A stretch of 64,000 bases of DNA from Luteimonas sp. RC10 (GCF_014192745.1 NZ_JACHYJ010000005.1:1-64000), one strand, 5' to 3'; counted from the first letter of the stretch, positions 41,650 through 51,714 are shown. Program-made: numbers and translations. The notes: generated from the letters alone by a model not told the origin.

Positions 41650-42621
41650 TCACATCGCAGCGAACCCGATGGCGATCATCACGCCCACCAGCACCAGTCC
41701 GAACAGGGCGCCGAAGATCGCCAGCACGACGACCGTCACCGTGCCGAGCTCGCGCCGCTGCAGCTCGGGACGCTCGGTGAAGGCCCACTTGTCGACCACC
41801 AGCGTGTCGCACACGATGTCGTGCAGCGCCTGTTTGCGCTGGGTGAAAGCGGCCATCAGGAAGCCGATCATCAGGATCAGTGCGCTGAGGATGGTCGAAA
41901 AATAACGGCCGATGCCGCGCAGCAGCGAGATGCGCTCGCCGTTGGTGCGGACCACCTTGATGCCCACTGCCATCTTGCCCGGCGTGGCCATCGAGGCGGA
42001 CGCGTGGAACCAGGCGTAGTAGGCCGCGCTGAGTGCGATCGACAGCAGGTTGGACAGGAGCTGGACCAGCACGATCCCGATGCCCGTGGCCGAATCCGAG
42101 CCGACCGCGATGATGCCGCCGAGCACGGCGACAGCGATCCCGCCGATCACCATGCCGATGACGCCGACGATCAGGCCGTCGATCAGATAGGCCGCCACCC
42201 GCTTCCAGAAGCCCGCGTAGACCACCTCACCACCGTGCACGACCGTATCGACGCGGGCGACAGGCGCGGTCGGGGGCGCGTATGGAGAGGCGCTGGCCGC
42301 CGGGCCGGCTGCCATCATCGCGGCTGTATGGGCGCTTTCGGTGACCGGCCGCCAGGCATCGCCAGGCGCCGGGGCGCCGTCGATGTCGCTTTGCGTCGGC
42401 GCCAGCGCCTCCAAGGTCCATTCCGAGGTCGCCGGGACCGGGGAGGCCGCGCTGGCAAACTCGCCGCGCACCGCATCCAGCGGCACCCACTCGGCCAGGC
42501 CGTCGCGCCAGACCAGGGTCCGGTCGTCGATCTGGCGGGCCTGGTACAGGCGCAGCAGTTCGGTGGCCGGGACCGGCCCCCGGCGGGCATGCGTGGCGTC
42601 GGCGTAGAACCAGTCGGTCAT
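41650..42621 (-). CDS. GYF_2 and RDD domain inner-membrane protein
   Basis: Membrane protein of 323 aa. The N-terminal GYF_2 module (3-47: DWFYADATHARRGPV, LVWRDGLAEWVPL) is cytosolic and probably binds peptides. A Pro/Ala linker leads to an RDD domain from about residue 135 (YAGFWKRVAAYLIDGLIVGV) with several membrane helices, TPGKMAVGIKVVRTNGER and QALHDIVCDTLVV. A final helix closes the protein. Functions of RDD proteins are mostly unknown; ion or small-molecule transport has been suggested for some. ATG 42621 is the start giving the GYF domain. It lies between topA and smg on the same strand. Confidence 0.85.
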   Translation of the reverse strand: MTDWFYADATHARRGPVPATELLRLYQARQIDDRTLVWRDGLAEWVPLDAVRGEFASAASPVPATSEWTLEALAPTQSDIDGAPAPGDAWRPVTESAHTAAMMAAGPAASASPYAPPTAPVARVDTVVHGGEVVYAGFWKRVAAYLIDGLIVGVIGMVIGGIAVAVLGGIIAVGSDSATGIGIVLVQLLSNLLSIALSAAYYAWFHASASMATPGKMAVGIKVVRTNGERISLLRGIGRYFSTILSALILMIGFLMAAFTQRKQALHDIVCDTLVVDKWAFTERPELQRRELGTVTVVVLAIFGALFGLVLVGVMIAIGFAAM

Positions 42622-42988
42622 CGGGGCGGATCCTGTGCTGGGAGCGGTGCCGCAGCTGCGGCAGAAACGAAGGGGCGACGCTGCATCCGCACACGCAGGC
42701 GCCTGGCGGCAGCGTGCTGCACACAGGCAGGCCATCGGCCACATCGCGTTGCGGGCGGTGAGCATCGGCAGCACGCGTGGCATGCATCGCCCAACGTCGG
42801 AGGCCATGGATACGATATGGCCTGACCCGCCGGACGTCCTGCCCCCTGCAACGCGATGGCCGCTGGCCTGGCCGGCCGTGCGGGCGTCGTGGGCGGCATG
42901 CTAACCCGTGCGGCGCGATTTTGCCCCGTTCCGTGGCGGCGGAACGGGGCCGGGTCATCGTCGGCAGTCAGGCCCGCGGCTGGCCCGA
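42622..42988. other. 367-base gap between the RDD gene and smg
   Basis: Both flanking genes are on the minus strand, so the gap would hold the RDD gene promoter and the smg 3' end. The only structure seen is a hairpin at 42923-42950 (GCCCCGTTCC paired with GGAACGGGGC, eight-base loop). No convincing short gene or RNA was recognised. Confidence 0.5.
42923..42950 (-). terminator. hairpin downstream of smg
   Basis: A ten-base perfect stem with an eight-base loop lies 39 bases past the smg stop. In the smg direction it is followed by AAAA rather than Ts, so it may act as a processing or stability hairpin rather than an intrinsic terminator. Confidence 0.4.
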
Positions 42989-43462
42989 TCAGTGCACCGG
43001 CTCGGGCTCGTCGATGAACATCTGGGTTTCCATCCAGGCGTAGGCCGCCTCGCTGCCGGGCTGGTTGAACAGCACCATCAGCACGACCCACTTCAGGTCG
43101 TCGAGGTCGAGCTCGTCCTGGTCGAGCGCCATCACGCGGTCGAGCACCAGTTCACGCTGGTCGGCGTCGAGCACACCATGCTGCTCAAGGAACATCAGAA
43201 AGCCGCGGCCCTCGACATCCAGCCGGTCGATCTCGGGGGCCGAATACACGCGGGTGGGCCCGTTCGCACGGACGTCCGACACGGCCGGGCGCTGCTCGGC
43301 CAGGGCGTCGAGCCAGTCGAAGGCCTTGCTGGTCTCCGCCGGGCTGAATCCGGCCTGCAGCAGACCGCTCTGCAGCGAGTCGCGGTCGCGGACCAGGTCC
43401 GCGTCCTCGGTGAAGTAGTGCTCGAACAGATAGAGCAGGACATCCAGGATGCTTTCTTTCAT
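42989..43462 (-). CDS. smg: Smg (DUF494) family protein
   Basis: Protein of 157 aa of the Smg/DUF494 family, found next to dprA and topA in many gammaproteobacteria. The biochemical role is unknown. ATG 43462 ([17 protein letters not shown]) is the family-like start. Conserved stretches include [20 protein letters not shown] and [19 protein letters not shown]; the protein is acidic and helical. It follows dprA by 33 bases and is probably in the same transcript. Confidence 0.92.
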   Translation of the reverse strand: MKESILDVLLYLFEHYFTEDADLVRDRDSLQSGLLQAGFSPAETSKAFDWLDALAEQRPAVSDVRANGPTRVYSAPEIDRLDVEGRGFLMFLEQHGVLDADQRELVLDRVMALDQDELDLDDLKWVVLMVLFNQPGSEAAYAWMETQMFIDEPEPVH

Positions 43463-43495
43463 GTTCCCCGGCCTGCGCCCCAAGGGGCGCGTCAT

Positions 43496-44632
43496 TCAGG
43501 ACTTTCGGCAATAGCGACCGTGCGCGACGTCGATGCGTCCATCCAGCTCCATGGCCAGGAGCATGGCCGACGCACGGGCGACCGTCAATCCGGTGCGGGC
43601 GATCAGTTCATCCATACCGCTTGGGTCGTGGCCCAGGGCCTGCCACAAGCGGTTGTAGTCGGGGTCGGTGCTCGGGACGGCGGGCGCCGGTGTCGCCGTC
43701 GGCTCTTGGGTGGGGGCGGCCAGGCGCCCGCGCAAGGCATCGGCGAGGTCGGTAGCGACCGGGCCGAGCGCGGCGCTCACCTCGTCCGGCGATTCGACCA
43801 GCATCGCCCCATCGCGCAGCAGACGGTGGCAGCCGCGGGCCTTGGGGTTGCGGATCGAGCCGGGGATCGCGAACACCTCGCGGCCGGCCTCGCCGGCCAG
43901 GCGCGCGGTGATCAAGGCGCCCGAGCGGTAGGCCGCCTCGACGACCAGGGTGCCAAGCGCGAGGCCGGCGACGATGCGGTTGCGGCTGGGGAACTGCGCG
44001 CGCCGCGCCGGGGTGCCGGGCGGGTACTCGCTGACCACCGCGCCTTCCGCCGCGATCCGCGCGTGCAGGCCGGCGTTGCAACGCGGATAGGGCACGTCGA
44101 TACCGCTGCCGAGCACCGCCACCGTGACGCCGCCGGCCTGGAGCGCGGCCAGGTGGGCCGCGGCGTCGATGCCGCCGGCCAGGCCGCTGAGCACCGCCAG
44201 GCCCTGTGCGGCGAACCGCCGGGCGAACGCGGCGGCGGTGTCCAGCCCGGCCGCAGTCGGCGCGCGGCTGCCGACCACGGCGACACCCGGATGCCAGAGC
44301 AGCGCGGGATCGCCGTCGACGAACAGCGCCAGCGGGGGACCGGGCGTGTGCCGCAGCAGCGCGGGGTAGTCGGGGTCGTGCCAGCCCACGAGGTGGCGCC
44401 CGGGGGCGGCTTGCAGCCAGGCGCGCGAGCGGCGCCATGCGGGATCGGGCATGCGCAGCGCACGGCATTGCGCCGGGCTGAGGCCGGCTTCGCGCCAGGC
44501 GTCGGCGCCGGCAGCGAGTGCGGCGGCAGGTCCGCCGTGGCGGTCGAGCACGGCGCGGCGCGGCGACAGCGGACCGGCGGCGTGGATCAGCTGCAGCAGC
44601 GCGTCGGCATCGGAGTGGGCAGTGTCGGGCAT
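43496..44632 (-). CDS. dprA: DNA-processing protein DprA
   Basis: DprA/Smf of 378 aa, which loads RecA onto single-stranded DNA taken up in natural transformation. It has an N-terminal SAM-like region, then the Rossmann-fold core with VAVVGSRAPTAAGLDTA, LSGLAGGIDAAAH, VAVLGSGIDVPYPR, FPSRNRIVAGL and LITARLAGEAGREVFAIPG. A proline-rich linker (PTATPAPAVPS) precedes a C-terminal winged helix (GMDELIARTGLTVARASAML). Length and motifs are complete. It is between the LysM gene (109 bases away) and smg. Confidence 0.94.
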   Translation of the reverse strand: MPDTAHSDADALLQLIHAAGPLSPRRAVLDRHGGPAAALAAGADAWREAGLSPAQCRALRMPDPAWRRSRAWLQAAPGRHLVGWHDPDYPALLRHTPGPPLALFVDGDPALLWHPGVAVVGSRAPTAAGLDTAAAFARRFAAQGLAVLSGLAGGIDAAAHLAALQAGGVTVAVLGSGIDVPYPRCNAGLHARIAAEGAVVSEYPPGTPARRAQFPSRNRIVAGLALGTLVVEAAYRSGALITARLAGEAGREVFAIPGSIRNPKARGCHRLLRDGAMLVESPDEVSAALGPVATDLADALRGRLAAPTQEPTATPAPAVPSTDPDYNRLWQALGHDPSGMDELIARTGLTVARASAMLLAMELDGRIDVAHGRYCRKS

Positions 44633-44741
44633 GCGCCCAGGCTAGGCGCGCCCGGGCGCGCCGGCCGTCGGCGCAAGCCGCGCGTGCGGGTCGGGAATGC
44701 CCGCGCGCGACGGTGCGGGGCGCGTGGCCCCGCAGCGCGGG

Positions 44742-45905
44742 TCAGTGGGTCGCGTCGGGGTGCTTGAGACGGTCGCCGATCTGGACCGGCTTGGTGCCTT
44801 CCATGACCAGCGCATAGCTGACGTGGTCGAAGGTCCGGAACACCATCGCGTGCGCGGCGTACTCGTCGGGCAGCCGGTCGCGGCGCGAGCCGCGGTCGGG
44901 GGCGGCGTCGATGCGCGAAGTGTTGGGATGGCGCACACGGTCGACGACGTAGTCGCCGCTGTTCCAGATCGAGAACACCGTGCCGTTGTCGATCCCCGAG
45001 GCGCGGCCGGCCGAAATCGCGATCACATCGCGCGGACCGCCGGTGATCAGCGTGTCGGCGACCGCGAGCACCTGCACGTCGGCGGCGATCGCATCGGCGG
45101 CCGGCGCGTGCGGGAAGAACTGCAGGTCGTAGGGCTGCGGGTCGACCGGCACCACGCGGTCGCCCGGGCGCGCCTCGAAGCCGCCGCCATCGAGCGCGAT
45201 CGTGGTGGTGTCGGTGTCCTCGGTGGGGCCCGAGACCACGGTGCCCACGCCCAGTTGGACCATCTCCACGCCCAGGAACGCATCCTGGCCGCGCAGGCGC
45301 GGCAGCGTCTGCCGCCACAGGTGGCTTTCGCCGGCCACGCGCTTGCCGCGGTAGTTGAGGTCGCGGGCGCGCCGCGCGCCATAGAACTCGGTCGCCGGCC
45401 GCTGTACCGCGTAGCGCTGGCCCGGCAGCGCGTTCTCCAGGCCCTTGACGTAGATGTCGCGGTCGATGCTGCCGCGCAGCCGGGTGCCTTCGCTGCCGAG
45501 CACGTAGGGCAGGTGGTCGAAGTCGAAGACGATGCTGCGGTTCTTCAGGAACGGCTCGATGTCCGACAGCGAGACCGCATCGACCGGCGCCTGCGCGGTC
45601 GTGCGCGGCCCCGGGCGCACGGTCGCGGTGACCCGGTCGAGGTACGCCAGGCTGATGACGTCGCCCGGATAGATCAGATGCGGGTTGGCGATCTGCGGAT
45701 TGGCCTGCCAGATCTCCGGCCACAGCCACGGGCGGTCGAGGAAACGGCCCGCGATGTCCCACAGCGTGTCGCCACGCACCACGACGTAGGTGTCGGGATG
45801 GTCGCCGCGCAGTTGCTGGGCCGCGGCATACGTGGTCACGGTCAGCAGCGCGACGGCACACACCGTGCGGAGCGTTCCGGAAAGGCGTTCAAGCGTGCCG
45901 GCCAT
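44742..45905 (-). CDS. LysM domain exported protein
   Basis: Exported protein of 387 aa with a signal peptide ([19 protein letters not shown]). A LysM domain at about 38-88 ([38 protein letters not shown]) should bind peptidoglycan. The long remainder is beta-rich without a recognised catalytic motif ([49 protein letters not shown]). Xanthomonad genomes carry this gene between dprA and def, and its C-terminal region resembles the uncharacterised part of such proteins. It is divergent from def. A role in envelope maintenance is inference. Confidence 0.88.
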   Translation of the reverse strand: MAGTLERLSGTLRTVCAVALLTVTTYAAAQQLRGDHPDTYVVVRGDTLWDIAGRFLDRPWLWPEIWQANPQIANPHLIYPGDVISLAYLDRVTATVRPGPRTTAQAPVDAVSLSDIEPFLKNRSIVFDFDHLPYVLGSEGTRLRGSIDRDIYVKGLENALPGQRYAVQRPATEFYGARRARDLNYRGKRVAGESHLWRQTLPRLRGQDAFLGVEMVQLGVGTVVSGPTEDTDTTTIALDGGGFEARPGDRVVPVDPQPYDLQFFPHAPAADAIAADVQVLAVADTLITGGPRDVIAISAGRASGIDNGTVFSIWNSGDYVVDRVRHPNTSRIDAAPDRGSRRDRLPDEYAAHAMVFRTFDHVSYALVMEGTKPVQIGDRLKHPDATH

Positions 45906-45943
45906 CTACAGCTCCCCTTGGGTTTCTCCCCTTGCAGCGCCGC

Positions 45944-45993
45944 AATATAGCCTGAAACCGCGAAACGGAAGCAACTGCGCGCCGCGTTACAAT
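45944..45993. promoter_or_regulatory. divergent promoter region of the LysM gene and def
   Basis: A TATATT -10-like hexamer on the minus strand (45944-45949) faces the LysM gene, 39 bases from its ATG. A TACAAT hexamer on the plus strand (45988-45993) lies 43 bases before def. The -35 regions are unclear. Confidence 0.4.
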
Positions 45994-46035
45994 GCCCGGC
46001 TTCCGCCTGCGCTCGCCGCCTACGCCGTCCAATCC

Positions 46036-46551
46036 ATGGCCCTGCTCCCGATCCTCGAATACCCCGACACCGGCCTGCGCAAGGTCGCAGCGCCCGTGCC
46101 CGCCGACCGTTTCGCCGACCCGGCGTTCCAGCGCCTGCTCGACCACATGTTCCAGACCATGTACGAGGCGCCGGGCATCGGGCTGGCCTCGACCCAGGTC
46201 GACACCTACGAGCGTTTCATGGTCATCGACGTCACCGAGACGCGCGACCAGCCGCTGGTGTTCGTCAATCCGACGATCCGCGACCGCTCGGCCGATCTGC
46301 GCGTGCATACCGAGGGCTGCCTGTCGATCCCCGGCGTGTTTGCCGATGTGACCCGCGCCGACGGCATCGTCGTCGAGGCCTTCGACCGTCACGGCAAGGC
46401 GTTCGAGCTGATCGTCGACGGCCTGCTGGCGACCTGCGTGCAGCACGAGATCGACCATCTCGACGGCAAGCTGTTCATCGACTATCTGTCGCCGCTCAAG
46501 CGCGACCGCGCGCTCAAGAAGCTCGAGAAGCTGCGCAAGGGCCGCGACTAA
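46036..46551 (+). CDS. def: peptide deformylase
   Basis: Metalloenzyme of 171 aa that removes the N-formyl group from nascent proteins. All three signature motifs are intact: [10 protein letters not shown] (46-54), EGCLSIPG with Cys 95, and QHEIDHLDG with His 137, Glu 138 and His 141. ATG 46036 is the start; upstream in-frame codons have no RBS support. It is followed by fmt and rsmB, the usual cluster for formylation, deformylation and rRNA methylation, though 104 bases separate it from fmt. Confidence 0.96.
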   Translation: MALLPILEYPDTGLRKVAAPVPADRFADPAFQRLLDHMFQTMYEAPGIGLASTQVDTYERFMVIDVTETRDQPLVFVNPTIRDRSADLRVHTEGCLSIPGVFADVTRADGIVVEAFDRHGKAFELIVDGLLATCVQHEIDHLDGKLFIDYLSPLKRDRALKKLEKLRKGRD

Positions 46552-46655
46552 GCAATCCGGGTCGGGGCGTCGTCGCGCCAAGCCCGCCCCTCCGAGCCCG
46601 CAGTTTTCGACTCGCGATTCCCGACTCCCCGTTCTTCGGATCTCCACGCCGTCCC

Positions 46656-47600
46656 ATGAGAATCGTCTTCGCCGGCACCCCGGACTTCGCCGTGCCCTCG
46701 CTGCTCGCCGCCGATGCGCGGCGCGAGGTCGTGGCCGTCTACACCCAGCCCGACCGGCCGGCCGGGCGCGGACGTGCGCTGACCGCCTCGCCGGTCAAGC
46801 AGGCGGCGCTCGACCGCGGGCTGATCGTGCGTCAGCCCGAGCGGTTGCGCGGCGCGGAGGTCCTCGATGCGCTGCGCGCGCTCGAACCCGACCTGATGGT
46901 CGTCGTCGCCTACGGTCTGTTGCTGCCGCAGGCGGTGCTCGACATCCCGCGCCTGGGCTGCTGGAACGTCCATGCGTCTTTGCTGCCGCGCTGGCGCGGC
47001 GCGGCGCCGATCCAGCGTGCGATCCAGGCCGGCGACGCGCAGACCGGCGTCTGCCTGATGCAGATGGAGAAGGGCCTGGACACCGGGCCGGTGCTGCTGC
47101 GGCAATCGACGCCGATCGCGCCCGACGATACCGGCGGCCGGCTGCACGACCGCCTGGCCGAGCTCGGCGCGCAGGTGCTTGCCGACGGCCTGGGCCTGCT
47201 GCGCGCCGGCATCCGGCCGGTGCCCGAGGTGCAAGCTGAGGCCGGAGCGACCTACGCCCACAAGCTCGACAAGGCCGAGGCCCGGCTCGACTGGACGCGT
47301 CCGGCGCGCGCACTGGCCGATACGGTGCGTGCGTTCGACCCCTGGCCGATCGCCGAGGCCGACATCGCCGGTGAGCGCGTGCGCGTGCATGCGGCGCAGG
47401 CGTTGCCGCTCGCGCATGACCGTGCGCCGGGCACCTTGCTGGCAGCCGGTCGCGACGGGCTCGATATTGCCTGCGGTGACGGTGCGCTGCGCGTGCTGCG
47501 GCTGCAGCGCGCCGGCGGCAAGGTCGTCGCCGCGGCCGACTATCTCAACGCCCGCCAGGATCTCAAGGCGCTGGTCGCCGCCCCGGCGGGACAGGACTGA
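46656..47600 (+). CDS. fmt: methionyl-tRNA formyltransferase
   Basis: Enzyme of 314 aa that formylates initiator Met-tRNA using 10-formyl-tetrahydrofolate. The N-terminal Rossmann domain starts [16 protein letters not shown]. The folate-binding and catalytic region has [20 protein letters not shown] with the catalytic His, and [18 protein letters not shown]. The C-terminal OB-like domain binds tRNA. Length is standard. The stop is followed after one base by the ATG of rsmB. Confidence 0.96.
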   Translation: MRIVFAGTPDFAVPSLLAADARREVVAVYTQPDRPAGRGRALTASPVKQAALDRGLIVRQPERLRGAEVLDALRALEPDLMVVVAYGLLLPQAVLDIPRLGCWNVHASLLPRWRGAAPIQRAIQAGDAQTGVCLMQMEKGLDTGPVLLRQSTPIAPDDTGGRLHDRLAELGAQVLADGLGLLRAGIRPVPEVQAEAGATYAHKLDKAEARLDWTRPARALADTVRAFDPWPIAEADIAGERVRVHAAQALPLAHDRAPGTLLAAGRDGLDIACGDGALRVLRLQRAGGKVVAAADYLNARQDLKALVAAPAGQD

Positions 47601-47601
47601 C

Positions 47602-48900
47602 ATGGGCGCGCCCGGCGCCACCGTCCGTGTGCAGGCCGCGCAGGTGCTCGATGCGGTCGCACACCGCGGTACCTCGCTCAAGGCCGCGCTGGCCACGGCG
47701 CTGCCCACGCTCGCCGATCCGCGCGATCGCGCCTTGCTCGAGGCGATCTGTTTCGGCGCGCTGCGCGGTGCCGCCCGCTATGACCGCGCGCTCGCGGCCT
47801 GGATCCCGCGGCCGCTGCCACGTCGCGACGCCTCGCTGCGTGCGCTGCTGCATGTGGGCTTCGCCCAGCTCGATCCGCTCGGTCTGCCGGCGCATGCTGC
47901 GCTGTCGGCGACGGTCGAGGCCGCGCGTGCGATGGGCCGCAGCCACCAGGCCGGGCTCGTCAATGCACTGCTGCGCCGGGCCCAGCGCGACGGCCTGCCG
48001 CCGCCGGCGCCCGGCGACGGGTGGCCGGCCTGGCTGCTGGCGCAGGTGCGCGAGGACTGGCCGGATGCCTGGGAGGCGATCCTCGAGGCCAGCGCGTCGC
48101 AGGCGCCGACTTGGCTGCGGGTCAACCGTCGGCGCAGCACGCCCGCGGCCTGCATCGCCGCGCTCGCCGAGGCGGGCGTCGAGGCGGTCGCGTTTCCGGG
48201 GCTGCCCGATGCGCTGCGGGTCGATGCGCCATTTGCGGTGGCCGCGTTGCCCGGCTTCACCGGCGGTCTGTTTTCGGTGCAGGACGGCTCGGCCCAGCAG
48301 GTCGCCGCCGCGCTGGCGCCGGCCCCGGGGGCGCGCGTGCTCGACGCCTGCGCCGCGCCTGGCGGCAAGAGTGCCCACTTGCTCGAGCGCGATCCGGCGC
48401 TGCGGCTGACCGCGCTCGATGTCGCCGCGCCGCGCGTGGCGCGGATCGCCGCGACCTTCGCCCGGCTCGGCGTGGGCGAGCAGGCGTCGCTTCGCACGGT
48501 CGACGCCCTCGAGGTGGGCCGCTGGTGGGACGGCACGCCGTTCGATGCGGTGCTGCTCGATGCGCCGTGCTCGGCGACCGGCGTCGTGCGTCGCCAGCCC
48601 GACGTGCTGCTGCACCGGCGTGCGTCCGATCTCGAGGCGCTGGTGGCGCTGCAGGCCCGCCTGCTCGACGCACTGGCGCCGACGGTCGCGCCCGGCGGCG
48701 TGCTGCTGTACGCGACCTGCTCGATCCTGCGGCGCGAGAATGCCGCGCAGGTCGAGGCGTTCCTGGCCCGGCATCCGGACTTCGCAGTGCAGCCGCTGGA
48801 CGCGGGCTTCGGCCGCGATACCGGTGCCGGCCACCAGCGCCTGCCGGGCGAAGACGGCATGGACGGCTTCTTCTACGCGCGGCTGCGCCGCGGGCACTGA
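47602..48900 (+). CDS. rsmB: 16S rRNA (cytosine-967-C5)-methyltransferase
   Basis: SAM-dependent methyltransferase of 432 aa that modifies C967 of 16S rRNA. An N-terminal NusB-like RNA-binding domain (about 1-140: [34 protein letters not shown]) precedes the Rossmann methyltransferase domain. That domain has [16 protein letters not shown], the catalytic cysteine in [16 protein letters not shown] and the second cysteine in [17 protein letters not shown] 47602 is one base after fmt, so they are co-expressed. Confidence 0.95.
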   Translation: MGAPGATVRVQAAQVLDAVAHRGTSLKAALATALPTLADPRDRALLEAICFGALRGAARYDRALAAWIPRPLPRRDASLRALLHVGFAQLDPLGLPAHAALSATVEAARAMGRSHQAGLVNALLRRAQRDGLPPPAPGDGWPAWLLAQVREDWPDAWEAILEASASQAPTWLRVNRRRSTPAACIAALAEAGVEAVAFPGLPDALRVDAPFAVAALPGFTGGLFSVQDGSAQQVAAALAPAPGARVLDACAAPGGKSAHLLERDPALRLTALDVAAPRVARIAATFARLGVGEQASLRTVDALEVGRWWDGTPFDAVLLDAPCSATGVVRRQPDVLLHRRASDLEALVALQARLLDALAPTVAPGGVLLYATCSILRRENAAQVEAFLARHPDFAVQPLDAGFGRDTGAGHQRLPGEDGMDGFFYARLRRGH

Positions 48901-48939
48901 GCACCGCGGCCGCGCAGGCGCTCGCTTAGAATCACCGGC

Positions 48940-49773
48940 ATGACGACGCCTGCCGCCAGCCTGATCATCAGCACCTACAACAACACCGACTGGCTGCAAC
49001 GCTGTCTGTGGGGCTATGCGCAGCAGGACCGCCTGGATTTCGAGCTGGTCGTCGCCGACGACGGCTCCGGCCCGGCGACGCGCGAGATGCTCGAGGCGAT
49101 GGCGCCGACGCTGCCGTATCCGCTGCGGCATGTCTGGCACGAGGACGCCGGCTTCCGGAAGTGCACCATCCTCAACCGTGGGATCGAGGACGCCCGATCC
49201 GACTACCTGATCTTCTCCGACGGCGACTGCGTGCCGCGGGCCGATTTCGTCTCCCAGCACCTGCGCCTGCGCGAGCCGGGCCGTTACCTGGGCGGCGGCT
49301 ACTGCAAGCTGCCGATGGACGTGAGCCTGAAGATCGACCGTGAGGTCATCGTGCGCGGTCTGCATACCGATCTGCACTGGCTCAAGGCCAACGGTCTGCC
49401 GCGCAACAAGCGCTCGCTCAAGCTGTGGGCACGGCCTGGCTGGCGCGAGCGGTTGCTCAACGCCGTCACCCCGACGCCGCCGCGCTGGGCCGGCAACAAC
49501 GCCTCGGGCTGGAAGGCCGACCTGGTCCGCGTCAACGGCTTCGACGAGCGCATGACCTACGGCGGCGAGGACCTGGAACTGGGCGAACGCCTGGCCAACG
49601 CCGGCGTGACCGGCAAGCAGATCCGCTTCTCGGCGGTGTGCGTGCACCTCGACCATGCCCGCGGTTACGTCAAGCCCGAAATGAAGGCCGCCAACCAGGC
49701 CATCCGCGACGCCGTGAAAGCCGGCCGCCGCACCTGGACCGACTACGGCCTCATCCCCGGCCCACCCCCCTGA
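48940..49773 (+). CDS. family 2 glycosyltransferase
   Basis: Cytoplasmic GT-A glycosyltransferase of 277 aa. The fold is shown by LIISTYNNTDWLQRCL, VVADDGSGPATREML and FSDGDCVPRADF with the nucleotide/metal DxD equivalent. A C-terminal Glyco_transf_7C-like block follows (GNNASGWKADLVRVNGFDERMTYGGEDLELGERL). The donor and acceptor are unknown; LPS or another surface glycan is likely from the glycosyltransferases next door. The TGA stop is immediately followed by a GGGGTCAGAGTC repeat, and the next gene is convergent. Confidence 0.87.
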   Translation: MTTPAASLIISTYNNTDWLQRCLWGYAQQDRLDFELVVADDGSGPATREMLEAMAPTLPYPLRHVWHEDAGFRKCTILNRGIEDARSDYLIFSDGDCVPRADFVSQHLRLREPGRYLGGGYCKLPMDVSLKIDREVIVRGLHTDLHWLKANGLPRNKRSLKLWARPGWRERLLNAVTPTPPRWAGNNASGWKADLVRVNGFDERMTYGGEDLELGERLANAGVTGKQIRFSAVCVHLDHARGYVKPEMKAANQAIRDAVKAGRRTWTDYGLIPGPPP

Positions 49774-49883
49774 AACCGGGGTCAGAGTCCTTTTCCTAAA
49801 CCGGGGTCAGCGTCGTATTTCCTCCCGGAATGCCTGAGGTTGGCGCAAAACGCTGCCTTGGAAATACGACTCTGACCCCGGTT
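49774..49883. repeat. triple GGGGTCAGAGTC repeat with a 23-base inverted pair (copies C1-C3)
   Basis: C1 (49774-49790) is AAACCGGGGTCAGAGTC directly after the forward stop codon. C2 (49798-49820) and C3 (49861-49883) are inverted copies with 23-base arms, one mismatch and about 40 bases between them; the outer ends read AAACCGGGGTCAG. C3 touches the TGA of the reverse gene. The pair can fold into a long hairpin like a REPIN. It lies exactly between two convergent glycosyltransferase genes. Confidence 0.85.
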
Positions 49884-49884
49884 T

Positions 49885-50634
49885 TCAGGGGGCGAGTGCG
49901 CGCAGACGGCGGTATTTTTCGAGGACGTAGCCGGCCTGGGCGCGGTGGAAGCGCCAGCCGGCGGCGCCGTCGAGCCAGGCGCCGCGCAGCAGGTACTGCT
50001 TGAGCAGATAGGCGACGGCGTGCAATGGGCCGTCGAGGGCACCGGCACGCTTGCCGGCGTCGAAGCGCTGCTGGGCCCAGAGCTGGGCGTAGCGCGAGAG
50101 CTTGGCGACGTGCTCGGCGTGGCTGCGCGAGGTGTCGTGTTCGAAGTCGGCAGCGAGCGCGCGCACCGTCTTGCCGGCGAGATCCGGTCGTTCGTGCACC
50201 TGCGAGGGCAGGTAGCACCAGCCGGCGCGCACCAGCCGTTCCATCGGTTCGCCGCCGCGCAGGCGATGGCCGAGGAACCAGTTGCGGCGGGTCAGCAGCC
50301 AGGCATCGGCCTGCTCGACGCGGCCGTCGGCGAACAGCGTGCGGATCGTGTCCGCGGTGCCGGGCGAAAGCCATTCGTCGGCGTCGAGCAGCAGCAGCCA
50401 GTCGTGCGTGGCCAGCGTGTTGGCGAAGGTCTTCTGCGCGGCGTAGCCCAGCCAGTCCTGGTGCACGACCCGGGCGCCGTGCGCGGCTGCAACCGCGACC
50501 GTGTCGTCGGTCGAGCCCGAATCGACGACCAGCAGTTCTGCGCACAGCCCGCGCATCGAATCGAGGCAGCGGCCGATGCGGTCGGCCTCGTTGCGGGTGA
50601 TGACGACGCCGGAGAGGGGAAGCGGGGCGGACAT
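49885..50634 (-). CDS. waaE: LPS core glycosyltransferase (WaaE/KdtX-like)
   Basis: Family 2 glycosyltransferase of 249 aa, similar to WaaE/KdtX, which adds a sugar to the LPS inner core on the cytoplasmic side. The start is ATG 50634; an upstream start would extend into the divergent promoter. Motifs are VVITRNEADRIGRCLDSM, LVVDSGSTDDTVA, LLLLDADEWLSPG, RRNWFLGHRLRGG and VHERPDLAGKTVRAL. Its stop is formed within TGAAAACCGGGGTCAGAGTC, i.e. it abuts repeat C3. The specific linkage is inferred from family resemblance. Confidence 0.82.
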   Translation of the reverse strand: MSAPLPLSGVVITRNEADRIGRCLDSMRGLCAELLVVDSGSTDDTVAVAAAHGARVVHQDWLGYAAQKTFANTLATHDWLLLLDADEWLSPGTADTIRTLFADGRVEQADAWLLTRRNWFLGHRLRGGEPMERLVRAGWCYLPSQVHERPDLAGKTVRALAADFEHDTSRSHAEHVAKLSRYAQLWAQQRFDAGKRAGALDGPLHAVAYLLKQYLLRGAWLDGAAGWRFHRAQAGYVLEKYRRLRALAP

Positions 50635-50666
50635 AGGGCAGGCACATCGAGGTAAGTGCGATTGTC

Positions 50667-50672
50667 TAGAAT
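50667..50672 (+). promoter_or_regulatory. -10-like element of the GT-B glycosyltransferase gene
   Basis: TAGAAT lies 20 bases before ATG 50692 in the waaE/glycosyltransferase divergent gap. It rules out the earliest start at 50656 if transcription begins here. Confidence 0.35.
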
Positions 50673-50691
50673 CGCATTGCCAGGGCGCATC

Positions 50692-51714
50692 ATGCATCCT
50701 GTCTCGATTCGATCCTCAGTGAACCGGCAGGGCATGGCGAACATCCGCATCATTTCCCGCGACAACGGGGTCGGACTCAGCCGGGATATGGCGCTGGTCG
50801 CGGCCTTGTTCCGGGACGCCGGGCATGCGGTGGAGGTCGTCGCCTACGGCGGCAATCGGACCCTGGATCGCTGCATGGAGATCGGACACCGTGTGCGGCA
50901 TGCATTGGGCCGGCGCGTGGACATGCAGATCTTCCTCGAACGCGTGTATCACCGGTTCCTGTCATTGGCGGACTGCAACCTGCTGATCCCCAATCCCGAG
51001 TGGTTCCAGCCTGCCTGGCAGCGGTTTTTGCCCCGCTTCGATGCGGTGCTGTGCAAAACCCAGCATGGTGCACACGCCTTCGCGGCCCTGGGCTGCGAGG
51101 TGCGCGAGATCGGGTTCACCAGCGACGATGTCTTCGATCCCGGGGTCGCCCGCGTGCGTCAGTTCTTCCACCTGGCCGGCAGAAGCAGCGCGAAGGGCAC
51201 CCAGGTCGTGCTCGACGCCTGGGAGCGGCACCCCGAGTGGCCGCAACTGGTGGTCGTGCAGAACCCGAAGACTGCAGTCAGGCGGATGGCGCTTGCGAAC
51301 GTCTCGCACCGACTCGAGTACCTGGGGGCGGACGAACTGCGCCAGTTGCAGAACGCGAGCCTCTTCCACCTGTGTCCGTCCGAGATGGAGGGCTTTGGGC
51401 ATTACCTCAACGAGGCGATGTCCGTCGGTGCAATCGTGTTGACGACAGATGGCGCGCCGATGAACGAGCTGGTGTCGGCTGATGACGGTGTACTGCTCAC
51501 GCCAAGCGTGCGTATCCCCGAAGGGCTGGCAGAACGATTCGTCGTCGATGTCGCTGCAATCGAATCAGGGGTGACCCGGGCGCTGGCATTCGATGACGCC
51601 GAACTGGAACGCCGGCGCGCCGGCGCGCGTCGACGCTTCCTGGACCGCGATGCCCGTTTCCGCAACACGCTGGTACCGCAATGCCTGGCGATTGCAGGCG
51701 CCACGCGTCGATGA
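50692..51714 (+). CDS. GT-B-type glycosyltransferase
   Basis: Glycosyltransferase of 340 aa, apparently GT-B fold (family 1/4-like). The N-terminal half has IRIISRDNGVGLSRDMALVA and ends with FDAVLCKTQHGAHAFAALG. The C-terminal donor-binding half has GRSSAKGTQVVLDAWE, LEYLGADELRQLQNASLFHLCPSEMEGFGHYLNEAM and VLTTDGAPMNELV, with the Glu of the retaining EXXG-type motif. ATG 50692 is chosen because AGGGCG precedes it; ATG 50734 is the other candidate and matches the domain start better. The substrate is unknown. It is divergent from waaE. Confidence 0.8.
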   Translation: MHPVSIRSSVNRQGMANIRIISRDNGVGLSRDMALVAALFRDAGHAVEVVAYGGNRTLDRCMEIGHRVRHALGRRVDMQIFLERVYHRFLSLADCNLLIPNPEWFQPAWQRFLPRFDAVLCKTQHGAHAFAALGCEVREIGFTSDDVFDPGVARVRQFFHLAGRSSAKGTQVVLDAWERHPEWPQLVVVQNPKTAVRRMALANVSHRLEYLGADELRQLQNASLFHLCPSEMEGFGHYLNEAMSVGAIVLTTDGAPMNELVSADDGVLLTPSVRIPEGLAERFVVDVAAIESGVTRALAFDDAELERRRAGARRRFLDRDARFRNTLVPQCLAIAGATRR

